DNA of 64,000 bases from Branchiostoma floridae (taxonomy: Eukaryota > Chordata > Leptocardii > Amphioxiformes > Branchiostomatidae). Below the pieces are notes generated by a model. It saw only the letters and a program-made list of their open reading frames with translations. It did no database searches and had not been told where the DNA came from. The translations under genes were made by a program, and so were the position numbers. Within the stretch, counting starts at the first letter, position 1. Each line of letters opens with the position of its first letter. The stretch spans positions 27,609,305 through 27,673,304 of the forward strand of contig NC_049983.1 of assembly GCF_000003815.2 (NCBI RefSeq). Reading direction: 5' to 3'. Of this stretch, positions 49,031 to 61,609 are shown one piece after another.

Positions 49031-49488
49031 TATGATGTCAGATCCAGGCCAGGACTGACGAATTTGTACCGGGGGCATGGAGAGATGGTCACAACTTGCA
49101 GGACACCATGAATGCAGGACACTGGTCCCAACAGAGCCTCCAGGGACGGGAAGATGTAGAGGAACCTGCTCAAGCACTGGGTCAATTTGTGTGACACACG
49201 TGCCATTTTGTGTAACAGATATTTGACTAAATTTGCTGATAATGGCACTTTTGTGTGTGTGTAGAACCACATGATATAAAGGTGCAATATAGAGCCATAT
49301 TACAACTTTGAAAGAGGGCGTAAGGTTTCATAATTGTTTAATTTACGTGTTTGATAAAGATCTTGAATACGTTTTGTGGTGTGTATGGGTGTGATCTTTA
49401 TAGTAGTTGAAATACTAAGATGATAGGGGAAATCATTAAGGACAAAGTGAAAACAAACACAATCTTACAAGTGCACATAATTTCGTAA

Positions 49489-50401
49489 CCCTATCTAGAC
49501 CAGGGGGGGGGGCTAAAAGTGCCCGCGCCGACTTTGACGTCGTATAACTAGCGAACGACGTGTGCTAGGACTACGAAACTTGGTGACTTTTCGTAAAATA
49601 TTGTTGGCAACAATTCTGCGAAAAAAGTTTTAGTTTGTGATTTTTTGTGTTGCCATGGCAACGGGTTTCTGACAGGCATATTTTCCCAAATTTACTAATT
49701 TCAGTTTGAATTATGGGATTTCATGGTTTAATTGCTAGATCAAACTTGTTTATTAATATCATTAACATCCTGTGTAATTTTAAGTAATATTTTTTATTTA
49801 AATATTCATAATTTATGCTAATTTGATGACGTAATGGGTCAATATCCAAGATGGCGCACATTGTCATTTTCAACGATAAATACATGTAATTTTTACTCAA
49901 ATACCGTCAAAATCTTTTATTTTCTTACAAAACACAATCACTTGATCATTTTCAGTCCATTTCTATTGGGTTTTGGGGTTATATGTGGAAAAAGTCGTAT
50001 TTAAGAAAATTCACGGTTGTCGATCCAAGATGGCGGACAAATGACGTCATTTTCTGACGTCATATAGACGTCAGTGTCGTCGCCATTGGCAACATAAGAC
50101 TTGGCAGACTTAGTCACCAATAAGATAAGCTTTATTGTCATCATTTTGCTCATTATATTTAAACATAGCGGAAATTTCATATTTTGACGATTTTAGCCCA
50201 AAATATGACATTATGATGTCATAATTACGTCATATTACGTCATAACGATACCAAAATTACAAAAAATATAAAACTCTACTAGTACATTATACCCTCCAAA
50301 TTTGATGATCGTAACCCAAGCCGTTTTGAAAATACGACGGGGGGGTCAAAAGAGCCCCCCCTTGGTCCCAGGGATCCCAAAAAAGCCTGGTCTAGATAGG
50401 G
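49489..50401. mobile_element. 913-bp non-autonomous TIR element
   Basis: Perfect 16-bp terminal inverted repeats: CCCTATCTAGACCAGG at 49489-49504 and CCTGGTCTAGATAGGG at 50386-50401, each followed inward by a G- or C-rich run. No coding potential inside; several 'aagatggcg' and 'tgacgtcat' motifs occur. The target duplication is unclear. Confidence 0.7.
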
Positions 50402-52030
50402 CTTTAAGGTAAATGATGGCCCACATTTCTGTAAAAGCACAGTGTCACTGCTTTACTGCTTCGCAAATGAATAAAAAAAGCCTCTTCACTGTTTACTTGT
50501 CAATGTTCTACTTGCACTGCCTGTAAACAAAGGCATACGTAGTACAAAGGGTTCCTCTAACAAAAATACTCTATTGGCAGTGCTCGCAAACAAAAGTATA
50601 TGTAACACAAACTGTTCCTCTGACACACCTGAAATGCGTTTGGAATACAGTTAGCACCAGGTGCGTCAGGCATGCGTTCGGTAGACGTTGTGTGCGTCCG
50701 GAAAACGCCCAACATACGTACCCCATACGAATCTATTCGCAGTACGGAAAATTTTGTTGCGCATTTCAGTTGCAATCATACGCATCTCATGCGAAATGAA
50801 AACGCTGAAGTCGTAATTCAAACGCCAGATGGGCTCGACGTACAATTTAATTTATTCCAAAAAAATTCCAAATGTTGGGCGTTCGGCCGCGTATTGACAA
50901 AATTTCATGCGGAACTCACGCGCACTTGAAAATATACGCAGGTGTAAACCCACCTTTAGGTTCATTCACGTCACGGTAATCTCCAAGCAGATGTTGGGGG
51001 AGCTTAGGTCGTTACGACTTCGAAGCTGCCCTTATCTGTGAATTCCGCTTCATGAAGGTACATCACAATCAATGTGGTTACAAGAAATATGTAAGATACG
51101 CCGATGCTGATTACTTGATAGTGCATTTGTCCACAGAAATCAATTAAATTGTGTGGTACAATTAACAATCCTATGCAAGATGGTTAACGCCAGTGTTCTC
51201 TATTCTCTTGAATGCGTAATCAAGAATTAAGATGGTGCTATTTTCCGTCTCTCTTTTTTCTTTGGCCTTAGCAAACTTGAGAAATGTTAGTTATATCATG
51301 ATTTGCTGCTGTACAACAGAACTATATAGAAGGAAGTAATTCTCTCGTTGAGGAGTCTGGAGGGCCTGTTCGAGAATTTTCTCAACATACTTAGACTCTT
51401 ACGTCTAAGCGTTGATATAGCCTTGGAAACAACCAGACCCGCCGCCAGATCGCATGCTTGCTACTTTAGGAAACGTTACTTGTACAGAAATTGCTGCTTC
51501 ACAACAGAAGAATTATCACGTAACATTTGTGACCTCGAAAGGCCTTGGGTCTGTTAACATGCCATTGTGTATGTAGACTTTATTACCTGTGAAAACATGT
51601 GAGGTGGATAAACAGTGCCACGACACTGCCGGGCAAATAAATGAGAGGACAAAGGGGGTAGTTCTCACTTTGTGGAGTTTGGAGGGCCTCCCCAAGAATT
51701 TTCTTAACATGTAGACTTCAAAGCTTTATTATAGCATCCCCGCGAGATTGTATGCCTAATGCTTCCAAAGTTGAGAAAAAGAAACAGGTAGTCGTCTGTG
51801 ATTTACAAGTCATATCGGCGCACGGAATTTCTGCATTGTCTACTGGGTCAACGCGGTAAGTGCCCCTCAACTATTACGTTGCCCTCTATGTGAACTCACG
51901 TTGCAACGATCGACTGATTGCAAGTGTAAACAATATAGGCCAGGGTCCATTCACGGTAATGTCTAAGCAGATGTTGGGTGAGTCTAAGTCGTCACCTTTA
52001 CCAAGATGCGCTTTTCTGCGACATACTGTT
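50402..52030. other. Intergenic; no gene recognised
   Basis: No supported exon. A diverged duplication of about 60 bp (GGAGGGCCT..CAAGAATTTTCT type) occurs at about 51345-51400 and 51665-51715. The 'atgcgttcgg'-rich stretch at 50640-50940 looks repeat-derived. Confidence 0.4.
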
Positions 52031-52130
52031 TATCGTGGCATCGTGTGGCGTAATCGGTAAGGTGTTTGGCCCTAACTCCAGAGGTCCCTGTTTCAAAACA
52101 CTCGACAAAACAAGTACACTCCGCGAGGTC
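52030..52130 (+). mobile_element. SINE head, tRNA-like
   Basis: GTGTGGCGTAATCGGTAAGG (A-box region) and GGTCCCTGTTTCAAAAC (degenerate B box) match the heads of the other tRNA-derived SINEs here. It lacks most of the body. Confidence 0.5.
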
Positions 52131-52430
52131 CGACCTAGGTGAGTCTGTGTAAACAGACATGTAGCGTACTGCATTGAGTTATGCAACACTCACTTCAGTG
52201 GTCATATGAATATTTCTTTAAATAGTGAGATGATGAGGTGATGAGAGCAAGGATATACAGGTATGCTAATGACACGCAAACAACGTGGGAGAATTCGAAT
52301 TACTGAGCGTAATGACTAGTCTATTAGTACCTGACTCTCACCTGTCCCTTTTCTGTTTCTACAGGTTTATAAGTGATGGACAACCTGTTTCTCCTAACAC
52401 ACGAGAACTGAGTAAAAGCTACAGGCCATC

Positions 52431-55400
52431 ATGAATGGTGTTGAAGACAATAGTCATGGTAAGTATTTATTCTGTGCCTTCTATCCCATGTTGCAATCAA
52501 GAAAGAATGCATTTTGGATTCTACTTTGTTTTTGCTTCGAGAAATCTACATGGAAATGCATATAGTTCCACTTAAATGAGAATCAAAGAGAGCATAAAAG
52601 AGAATGAAATGTTAACAATCATGCAGTGCTGCAGTGACGAAAAGATAAATGATGAAATACATGAAGAATGTGCCCTAAATCGTAGACAATAAGTAAAAGG
52701 TTGGAAGATCCTGACAGCCAAAACATCCCTACATTGTACTAATGGCAGATTAAGCATTTTGAAAAAGAAAGTTGATGGTGGTATCAACTGGAAAGAGCAC
52801 TTGTCCTGGGTCAGAAAGATAACAGCATTGTTAGAGGGGGCAGGCGATATGTTTTATAGTTTTGTAAATATTTTTGCTACTTCTCAGGTGTTGTTCGGAA
52901 GTATTTCTATTTCATCAAAGAAGAGGTGAGCTCGGACTGGAAGGACCTCGCATATCAACTTGGAGTTAAACAAGCAGACATTAACAACATTGCTGGTAAA
53001 AAACAAGATGACAAGTCTTGCTGTATGGACTTGTTGTGCGAATGGCTCGAAAGTAATGGAGCGAGAGCCACCATAGAGGTCCTGATGGAGGCTCTGTCTG
53101 AGGCAAAGTTACAGAGTATCGTAGATGAATTGAAGACAAAATATCCTGGTAAGATATAGTTATTGTATGATTCTAGCATATTTTACATGACTGCAGCTAT
53201 TTATCCATGTAGTTGTACCAAAACTTCCTAGCTTAGCGTTTGAATGAAGCATGTTTTAAGCCACTTATCCGTCCAAACGCATGCTTGTAATTATTTTTAG
53301 GTTAACAAAACGCACCGTACCTCAAGTAACCTTGAAATATAAAATGTTTTTTATTGCTATCTGTTGTCCAGCGGAAATTAACATCATTATAATCAACTTG
53401 TTTTTATATTACAATATGACTTTTTGCATTGAATTTATCTTCAGAGTTAACCGAACAGAGACAACCAGTTGGAGCAAACCAAGCACAGACAGGTGATCAC
53501 ATTATCTCTATAAGCATGTTTGTTAATATCACGTGTGGTGTGACAGTTTGATGTGGCAAATATCTGTATTTCCTGGATTGTGGATTGTTTTATTCACCAT
53601 TTTATTTCTGCCATGAAATGCTTCATATAGAGCCGAAAATGTTTCTTACTAGTTCCCAGTTAGGTCCCTACTTCATAAAACCAGACCAAGGCAGGTATGA
53701 TTTGTTTAGTACAGGTAATTTAGCATGGTATTATAAAACTATTTCAACCTACAGCAACTGATTCGGTCAGTTGTCATATGCATTGCACACTGACCTAGGT
53801 CCAATTATATCTTACAGAAAGCATTGTATGAGCAACCTCACAAAAGGGTAATGGTGTGAAGTGTCTTCTAGCATTGCACTGACTTAGGTCCAATTATATA
53901 TTACAGAAAGCATGAAGGCTCCAGAAGGATTGAAGGCTTTGGAGACTACAAATGACAGCGTCAAGTTGGGATGGACAAAAGTCAACTCGAACCAGACTAG
54001 TGGCTACCGTCTGGAACAGTCCATTGCGTTTGAAGAAAACTGGGTGTCTGCACAAGGCGACAGGAAACTGTTACCTGCTACAATCACAGAGTTCACAGTT
54101 GTAGACCTGTCACCTTACAAGGAGTACCACTTTTGTGTGAGATCAGCAATAGACAGGATGGGCAAGCTTGTCCTCAGTGAGAGATCTGTGCCGCTTTATG
54201 TTGTGGCCAAACAACCATGTAAGTACGTTTGTGAAGTTTAGACATCCAGGATAAGATAAATAGATGATGGTTCAAACTCTTCTTCTGGATAATAGCCTAT
54301 TTAGCCTATGCATTGAAAAGATTTTGAATTTCTTGAAGTGGCTATTTTAAAATCAGTGCATAAGACAATACTTACAGAGAAAAGGAGGCTTATGTATTAC
54401 TATCACACATGATTGATTGTATTTGATTCTAACCATATACTGAATTAGGTATATGAGGAAAATTTGCATAATGTTTTACTTGGCTAAATTATCCTAGTTG
54501 CCAAATACGCCTACTGTCGGTGTGTTATTTTCTCTTCATAGAGACATTTCATCGATGTTTCGCATCTTATCCTCAACATTTGCATCTCAGCAGTCTTTGT
54601 TGTCAAATAAACCTACCTACCTAACTATTTACCAGATCAGCCATACCGACCGAGAAACTTAAAGCTGACAGACCACACCCACGCATCTCTCTCACTGACA
54701 TGGAAAGAGCCTTCACCAGCTGATGATGTCAACCCAGCCTGCTACGAATATGTCGTTGAGATGTGCGCTCATGGTAACGACCAAGGTGTTAAAAGATGGA
54801 CAGAGTACTGCAGGACAACACAATGCAATTGCCCTATAAATGATCAGGACAATGGAATCTACCGGTTCCGGGTATCAGCCAACAATACGGAAAATGATGT
54901 AACCAGCCTTCCAGAAGAAATGGGTAGGACATTTAAGCAATCAAACTCTTGTTAAGTTGTAGTCTTAGATCAATGTTTGTGTAATAATTTCACAAGACAT
55001 TAGGAAAATAATATAATGATAATATGTACGTATGCAAAAAATAAACGCTAAAGTCAAAGACAATGTTACTGATAAACAGTTAATGAAGCCTGTTTGGGTT
55101 CTGATCTCTAGACATGTTTAATTTCAACGGGATGATCATTTTTGTCATTATGAAGTGTTTTCAAATCATCTCATTATGTCGTTTTTCAGGAGATCCAGTC
55201 ATACCTATTCATATAAAGACAAAATCTGAATGGTTGATAGAGGTTCTCAAAACCTTCTGGCCTTTTTCTGCCACAACTCAGCCAAGAAGCCAAGAGTCAG
55301 GAAGCATCATCTTCAACATCTCTTGCCATGACCTGGAAGGGCTGCGTGATCTGTGGATGAACTATAAACTGGGGAAAGTCAAGAAGTTTTTCGAGAACCT

Positions 55401-57670
55401 CTTTGCCCGCCTGGCAAGACTTTCCTCCGTGCAGACAGATACAGAACTTGAGATCAGGATTGACAAGGAGGACTTCTACAGCTGTCGTCGACATCTGCTG
55501 CTGACCATGCCTACCAGTAAAGGCTTTCGGGTGGTGAGACTTGGAGAGGGTGATTCCAGAGGCGAGTGTGTCTCATTTTTTTAAAGCTTTTATCTCCTGA
55601 TAGAAGATAGAAAACAGTCCAAACAGACCCGTAGCAGTTATTAAGATTTTATGCACTATATCCATACACAGGGCGCTTATTATCAACAGGCTTGATAAGT
55701 CCTCTGATTCCTTTCAAGTTAAAGTTCAAATTACCTAAAGCCTAAATGAGAAGAGCTCGGCATCTGGTGTATACGGCCACAATTCAGTCCTCTAAGAAAG
55801 TAAAACTATTTGGTGTCCAATAATCTAAATTTGCCCAATGCCACGGAATATTCTAGATATTATATGTGTATGTGTTGGGTGACCTCAGAGTTCACTGAGA
55901 TGAGGTCTGTATTGCCAGGTCTGACTGTGCTTAATATTGACTTACCTAATACAATTTACATGTTACAATACTAACTACATGGCATCTCCAACAGGCACAC
56001 GGCTGGGCCTGAGTGAGGATTACCCAGTCTACTGCAAACCGATATCTCACAAGACAACCTGCTCGCAGTTGGACTTTCTGGACCCTGCAATACCCGTCGA
56101 CCAACTTGGTAGGTGTCAACGCACTCGCGCCATCCTAACACTTGTGTTGGTGTTTCATTGTGTGTATGAGAAGTGTATGAACGCATCGAGAGGTAGCTGT
56201 GTGTAGGGGTGATGCAGAAAGTATCTTTTTTAATTGATGAGCACAAAGTAAGACAGCAATGGACCCTGCAATACTCATCGACCAACTGGTTGGAATAATT
56301 ATAATAAACATGGCTTGTATTTTGGAAGTGATCAGTAAAAATTGGAACAATTGGGATGCCCTATTTCAGTTGGGGTGCCCTATTTCATCAACAGTCAGTG
56401 AGTCTATAGTGAAAAATATGATTTCAACATTTAGATAGATAATCATATGCTCATGTACTGTACTGATATTGACGCCATTTATCCTGAGCAGGTCTGGACC
56501 GTGACGAGCTGTCGGCCCTCCCATGCCTCAACAGACAGGTTCACTGTTCAAGCCTGCCAGGCCTAGACCTGGCTGTGGTGAGAGAGGACCTGTCCTACAA
56601 ACAAGGGGACAGCTCTAAACTGAGGGCTGCTGTCCGAGCTAGCAGGGAGAAATCACAACGACTGGAGGTTCAGCTCCATGCAGCAAAGACGCAGCTAGAG
56701 ACAGGAAGACAGGAAACAAAAGCCCTGAAGAAAGGGGTCGCCAAAATGACAGAGGAAAGGGAAAAAGCACAGAAAATCATTCTGGAACACAAGATAGAAA
56801 TCGAACAGTTACAGGAGACAAACAAGAACTGGGAAGAAGGGATGCAAAGATCCAGACAACAGACAGAGGCCTTGATGCTCAATCTGAGCAGGGAGGTTAC
56901 CAGGCTGACAAAAGAGAAGGAGAAAGCACAGAGAATTCTCCAGGAACAGAAGATAGAAATTCAACACCTGCAAGAGAACAACAAAAGCATGACAGCTACT
57001 ATAGAGGAACTGTTGCATGCTAAACACACAGCAAAGGGTGAGAGTGGGGAGCAGGTCCATGGGAGAAAGGAAGGTCTAGGGTCAGAGAAGGGGAGAAAGG
57101 GAGAACAAGAGAAGGGGGCATACACAGGGGAGACTGGCCCATGGAAGAAGGAAGAATCAGGTAAGAGAAGTCAGTCTGAGAAAGACAAATGGTTTCCGTC
57201 AATCAAGCTCAATCAAGCAATAAAAGATGATCAAACAGGTATGGGATTATGCAAAATTGTCATATACATTCAAATCAAAATTGAACATTATCAACAGTTG
57301 CTTAATTTTGTTTTCTATTTTCATTTTTTTTCTTCCAAATTTAATTAAGCCGTCAGTGATAACTTAAAAGATAATCTACGGCTTTCCCGTGACTTCAAGG
57401 AACAAAAGGTGAATTAACTCCTTTGTCTTGTGCAGCTAAATACAAAATAATGCACTTGGAAAGTTCTTCAAAGAGCATTTTGTGAGTAGTACCTTTTTCA
57501 TAGACATTGAGCCACCGTCCACATCTCAACCTAAGAAGACAGTCCCTCGTGGTGAAGAAGATGCCGAAGCCAGGAAACAAGTCAAAGCTGACCCAGATGG
57601 TGCAGGACCAAGTGGGTCAGGAGAGATGGATCAGGAACCACAGACTTCTCACTCAGCAGGTGTGAATTAA
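52431..57670 (+). CDS. DEATH - FN3 - FN3 - alpha/beta region - coiled-coil protein (about 711 aa)
   Basis: Exons, all joined in phase 1: 52431-52458, 52888-53148, 53445-53492, 53907-54218, 54636-54923, 55190-55561, 55995-56108, 56492-57037 and 57504-57670. Exon 2 is a DEATH domain (about residues 15-95; VSSDWKDLAYQLGVKQADIN). Exons 4 and 5 are single FN3 domains (VKLGWTKVNS..SGYRLEQS; ASLSLTWKEPSPADD). Exon 6 (about 313-436) has an alpha/beta pattern (SIIFNISCHDLEGLRDLWMN; ELEIRIDKEDFYSCRRHLLL) that reminds me of the TRADD N-terminal region, but only loosely. Exon 8 is a long charged coiled coil with two similar heptad blocks (EEREKAQKIILEHKIEIEQL, then a near-copy). DEATH domains recruit signalling partners in apoptosis and innate immunity, so an adaptor role is inferred. 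Exon 6 seems to end at a GC donor. The protein may extend further if the GTGTGA donor at 57660 is used. Confidence 0.8.
55562..55994 (+). other. Probable GC-AG intron
   Basis: Exon 6 of the DEATH/FN3 gene must end at 55561 (AGAG/GCGAGT) to join exon 7 at 55995 in phase 1. No GT donor nearby keeps the frame, and reading through meets a stop within 8 codons. The acceptor is CTCCAACAG. Confidence 0.5.
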
Positions 57671-57794
57671 GTTTTTTTGGTTACTTAAATAATGATAAAA
57701 ATGATAGAGAATATTGTTCATATTCTGTCAGGCTTTGTGGCCAACACTGATCCAAACAAATTTATTAAGCTCACATACCCACAGTATTAATAAC

Positions 57795-58295
57795 AAGAGG
57801 TGACCGTGTAGCGCAGTGGTAGTTTCATCGGCCCGTGACCGAGAGGTTGCGAGTTCGAATCCGCCTGCTGTGTTACCGATCTTGTGCCCTTGGGAAAGGC
57901 ACTTTACACGACTTTCCTCACTTCACTCAAGTGAAAATGAGTACCTAGCTTCGGCTTGGGCCGTCCTTCGGATAGGACGTTAAATGGAGGTCCCGTGTTC
58001 GGGGAGAGCAACACCCCAAGCACGTTAAAGAACCCGCCACATGTCCGAACATCCACCCGAGCGGATCAAACCATTCCGGCCAAAATAGAGGTAGGGAATC
58101 TCCCGAGCAGTCCTCGTAACCCCTGCTTCGCCTATTGGGTCAGTTAGTCCTCACTCATAGTGAGCAATTGGGCTGGTCTCAATCATGATGTTTCTGACCT
58201 AGGGCGAAGAGTTTCTGTTACAGTTCCAATTATGTAACCCGTAACCTTGAGTGGCCTTCATGGCCTTGTTACGTGGTGACCATTGAGTAAAAAAA
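57795..58295 (+). mobile_element. Full-length tRNA-derived SINE (about 490 bp)
   Basis: Starts with a tRNA-like head: A box in GTGTAGCGCAGTGGTAG and B box in GAGTTCGAATCC, spaced as in a tRNA promoter. Body: CTTGTGCCCTTGGGAAAGGC, CACTTTACACGACTTTCC and GGATAGGACGTTAAATGG. Ends in an A-rich tail at about 58289. It is the reference copy for the truncated relatives at 26985, 30930, 39400, 52030 and 60235. Confidence 0.85.
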
Positions 58296-58299
58296 AAAA

Positions 58300-59130
58300 G
58301 GTCGACCACCTCATAACTTTATCTTAGCAAAAGAAGGCTGCTGCATTTCCTCATAGATTATGCAAATGAAGACTGATTTTCATGCTTAATATTTGTCAAT
58401 GTTTACTTTTACTAAGCTCACTAATTCCTTACATTTAATTGATGAAATGAAATTATAACCAATTGCGACCATAGAATCATTGAATTATCATAGCACGGTC
58501 AGCGAAGTGCGAAGCATTGAGAAGCGGGAACGTTGGTGATGGTGCTCATTATTCTATAGCTTCGAGTTAATTTTTCAAACTAGGTCATCAGAATACTGCA
58601 ACCTTTTCCCCATGACATAGTCATCTATTTCCAGCAGACATATCGCGGGATCATATTCTAAGCTCGGGATTTGTTACGAATCCGTTCTCGGATTCGCATG
58701 CAATCGTCAAAAATACGGAAAAATACCTGTGTACGTATTCACCAGGATTCCAGGTCGTGCAGTGCTATTGAGCTTGATTGAGGTGAATTGAGGACGCATC
58801 AGAAAAAGCGAAATGCACCATCAAGCACAAGTAGGAAAGTAAAGAAAATTATATTTACTGACAATTATGACAAAAAATGATATTAGATATCGTTTTATTC
58901 ATATTTACCATGGATTTTTTTTAATGATTATGTCATCAATTTTCAATGAAAGTTCATTTTCTGCACGAGAAGGATACGTCTCGGAAAAGTAAAACTTGGA
59001 TGATTAAGCCTTCAATCTCAAGCGCAGTTATTTTTCTTCCTCCTGTTTTAAACATGATAGTCATGTATACATTTTATCTACGTTCCCTGTTTTATACATA
59101 TTACAAAATACTGCAGCCTTTGACATGACA
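58300..59130. other. Intergenic; no gene recognised
   Basis: AT-rich, no supported exon before the gap. Confidence 0.4.
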
Positions 59131-59558
59131 NNNNNNNNNNNNNNNNNNNNNNNNNNNNNNNNNNNNNNNNNNNNNNNNNNNNNNNNNNNNNNNNNNNNNN
59201 NNNNNNNNNNNNNNNNNNNNNNNNNNNNNNNNNNNNNNNNNNNNNNNNNNNNNNNNNNNNNNNNNNNNNNNNNNNNNNNNNNNNNNNNNNNNNNNNNNNN
59301 NNNNNNNNNNNNNNNNNNNNNNNNNNNNNNNNNNNNNNNNNNNNNNNNNNNNNNNNNNNNNNNNNNNNNNNNNNNNNNNNNNNNNNNNNNNNNNNNNNNN
59401 NNNNNNNNNNNNNNNNNNNNNNNNNNNNNNNNNNNNNNNNNNNNNNNNNNNNNNNNNNNNNNNNNNNNNNNNNNNNNNNNNNNNNNNNNNNNNNNNNNNN
59501 NNNNNNNNNNNNNNNNNNNNNNNNNNNNNNNNNNNNNNNNNNNNNNNNNNNNNNNNNN
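59131..59558. other. Assembly gap (428 N)
   Basis: The largest gap in the window. Exons of the DEATH/FN3 gene or parts of the flanking repeat could be hidden here. Confidence 0.99.
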
Positions 59559-59665
59559 ATTCTATCCGAAACATCTGACCGTTTCTAAAACCATATCCAG
59601 TTGCTTGAGTAACTATTTTTTGGTGTATCTTATTACCTGGATGTCTAACCTACATCGACGCGTCT
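59559..59665 (+). repeat. Dispersed repeat related to the 14.6-kb hairpin
   Basis: Contains CATATCCAGTTGCTTGAGTA and ACCTGGATGTCTAACC then CTACATCGACG; a second copy lies at 63303-63410. Probably the end of a dispersed mobile element. Class unknown. Confidence 0.55.
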
Positions 59666-60234
59666 TTCATCTTCGCAAGCTGATAGCTTTTCCTTTAGAT
59701 ATTAGATAACGAAATCAAGTGAAGATGAAGACTAACTGTGGCTGTAAACATTTTCTAGCAGCGTTTTATTTTCAACATCACAAATTGTAAACCCAATCTT
59801 TAAGGAATTTGTCTTGAGATTTTCATGTAATAAGAAGACGTCGTGCTATGTTGACTTAAAGACGTATGAACGGAGTGGTAATGTGTTATTTTCATGAAAC
59901 TTTCGGCATCTCCTTTTCAGACTGTCCGCTAAGAATCTTTAGAATTGTAGCTATCTTTCTTGTGGCAAGACATTATATGTAGTCTTGAGACTTACTTGTG
60001 GTAAGAAGACGCTGTGTAGAGTTCAGCACCAGTAGATGTCGTGACGTCTTTGTTAGAAGAACTCAGCCGCATCCTTCACTTCAAACACTGCACGTTCCCA
60101 CGTACTTCCGCTGCTCTCGTTCCCACGCACTTCCGCACTTTCCCGTAGATGATACCAGCTGGAAATGTATCATCAGTGTTATTACCTTGGTTTTGGTTTG
60201 GTTTGGTTATACAGATCTCCATTAGTGACTGATA

Positions 60235-60435
60235 TGTCACTATTCTTCCTGGAGTCCGGGTGATTTGTAAAGAATCACCAATTCTAGACGGAAGGATTTT
60301 GCACCATCGCACACCGCAACATCGCACGTGTGACGGGTTCTTTAACGTGCCTGGGGTATGGCTCTCCCCAGACACGGGACCTCCATTTTACGTCCTATCC
60401 GAGGGACGGCCCTAGCCGAAGCTAAGTACTCCGGT
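60235..60435 (-). mobile_element. SINE 3' portion, minus orientation
   Basis: Reverse complement carries the SINE body (GCTTCGGCTAGGGCCGTCC, GGATAGGACGTAAAATGGAG) and tail. The tRNA-like head is missing. Confidence 0.6.
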
Positions 60436-60439
60436 CATC

Positions 60440-61475
60440 TAAAGAGACGGATCAACAGTCAAACCTGGATTCAACGACCACTTACGGGGGCTGATAAATT
60501 GGTTGCTGGTGACAGGCGGTTGCTTTTATGCCACTTTGGCGCAAATACCTACCACCACCACCCCCCTCCATAGAACATGCACCTACAGGTTTAACCAATC
60601 AGCATGGCTGACAGTACTTACGTCATGGTCACGTGAGTGCCAACACATTTTTTGACGTATCATATAACAGAAAACGAGGTATTGCCGAGGAAAACATACC
60701 CACCCTGACGCAAATTGCGGCAGATATAACCCGCTATACATCAGGCACACAAAGATATAACTTTCCAACATTGGGGTCGGGGTGGGAGTGGTAATACTTC
60801 TATCTTCATCTCATTCAACCACCCAACAATTGCCGATAAAAACATACATCAGGCCCGACTCCTGTCCCATTCGGTAAAGTAGCTCCTTTATCCGCGCTCC
60901 TTGCAAGACCGAACCAGAAGAATAAGCGTATTGATTTTTGAGTTTCCCAAAGCGGCGCCCCAATTTGTCAGCTTTATCTATTGTTCTGCTGGGACGCCGT
61001 ATGGGAGAAATCGACCGTATTTCATCCAGTCTCCTTATACATACAAGCCTAAGGGTTATTTTCAAGAGATGATATCTTAGATATCGTATCTGCGAACTAT
61101 CTGCCAAGACATGCAGTTTTCTTTGATAAATGATGGTAGTGAATTCACTTGTTCATATGCTTCATACATGTATTCGTATATATGGCTATCTTTCCATCCG
61201 TCCATCCATCTATCCATCCACCTAAAGGTATCAATAGAAATACATAGATGCACACATATGTATACAAAAACTAGCGTATCACAAACTAGTATGGAATGTG
61301 CATTTAATATTGCACCCCGTCATGATCAATTCCCCCATCTTTACTGAACCGTCCCTAACTCCCATCACCCTCTCCACACCTCTAATGACACGTCCCCGGG
61401 TACCGCCGTTTTCTCGGTATTTATTGTTGCCGACGGCATTTTGATAACAGAAACTGTTTTACAAGGAAATTGCAG
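60440..61475. other. Intergenic; no gene recognised
   Basis: Short open frames only. A CCATC-rich simple stretch lies at 61194-61222. Confidence 0.4.
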
Positions 61476-61606
61476 CGATACAAGTCATCACCCTCACACG
61501 GGCCATCAACATCCCGTCGCCATGGTAACGGAACACGCAGAGAACTCATCACCCTGACACGGGCCATCAAAATCCCGTCACCATGGTAACGGAACACGCA
61601 GAGGAC
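61473..61606. repeat. Tandem duplication of about 65 bp
   Basis: TCATCACCCTCACACGGGCC..CCATGGTAACGGAACACGCA occurs twice, starting at about 61486 and 61548, with a few substitutions. Confidence 0.8.
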
Positions 61607-61609
61607 TAT

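Noticed and set aside
49030-49270. Minus-strand frames of 85-147 codons next to the retrotransposon relic
   Set aside because: Only the portion below about 49025 resembles a retrotransposon protein; the rest is low-complexity and unrecognised.
54761-54955. Independent 64-codon gene
   Set aside because: It is the second half of the FN3 exon at 54636-54923 read past its donor.
56670-57202. Minus-strand frames rich in Leu, Cys and Phe
   Set aside because: Antisense of the charged coiled-coil exon.
57801-57880. A tRNA gene
   Set aside because: A and B boxes are present, but the sequence cannot form a full cloverleaf and continues into a SINE body with an A-rich tail.
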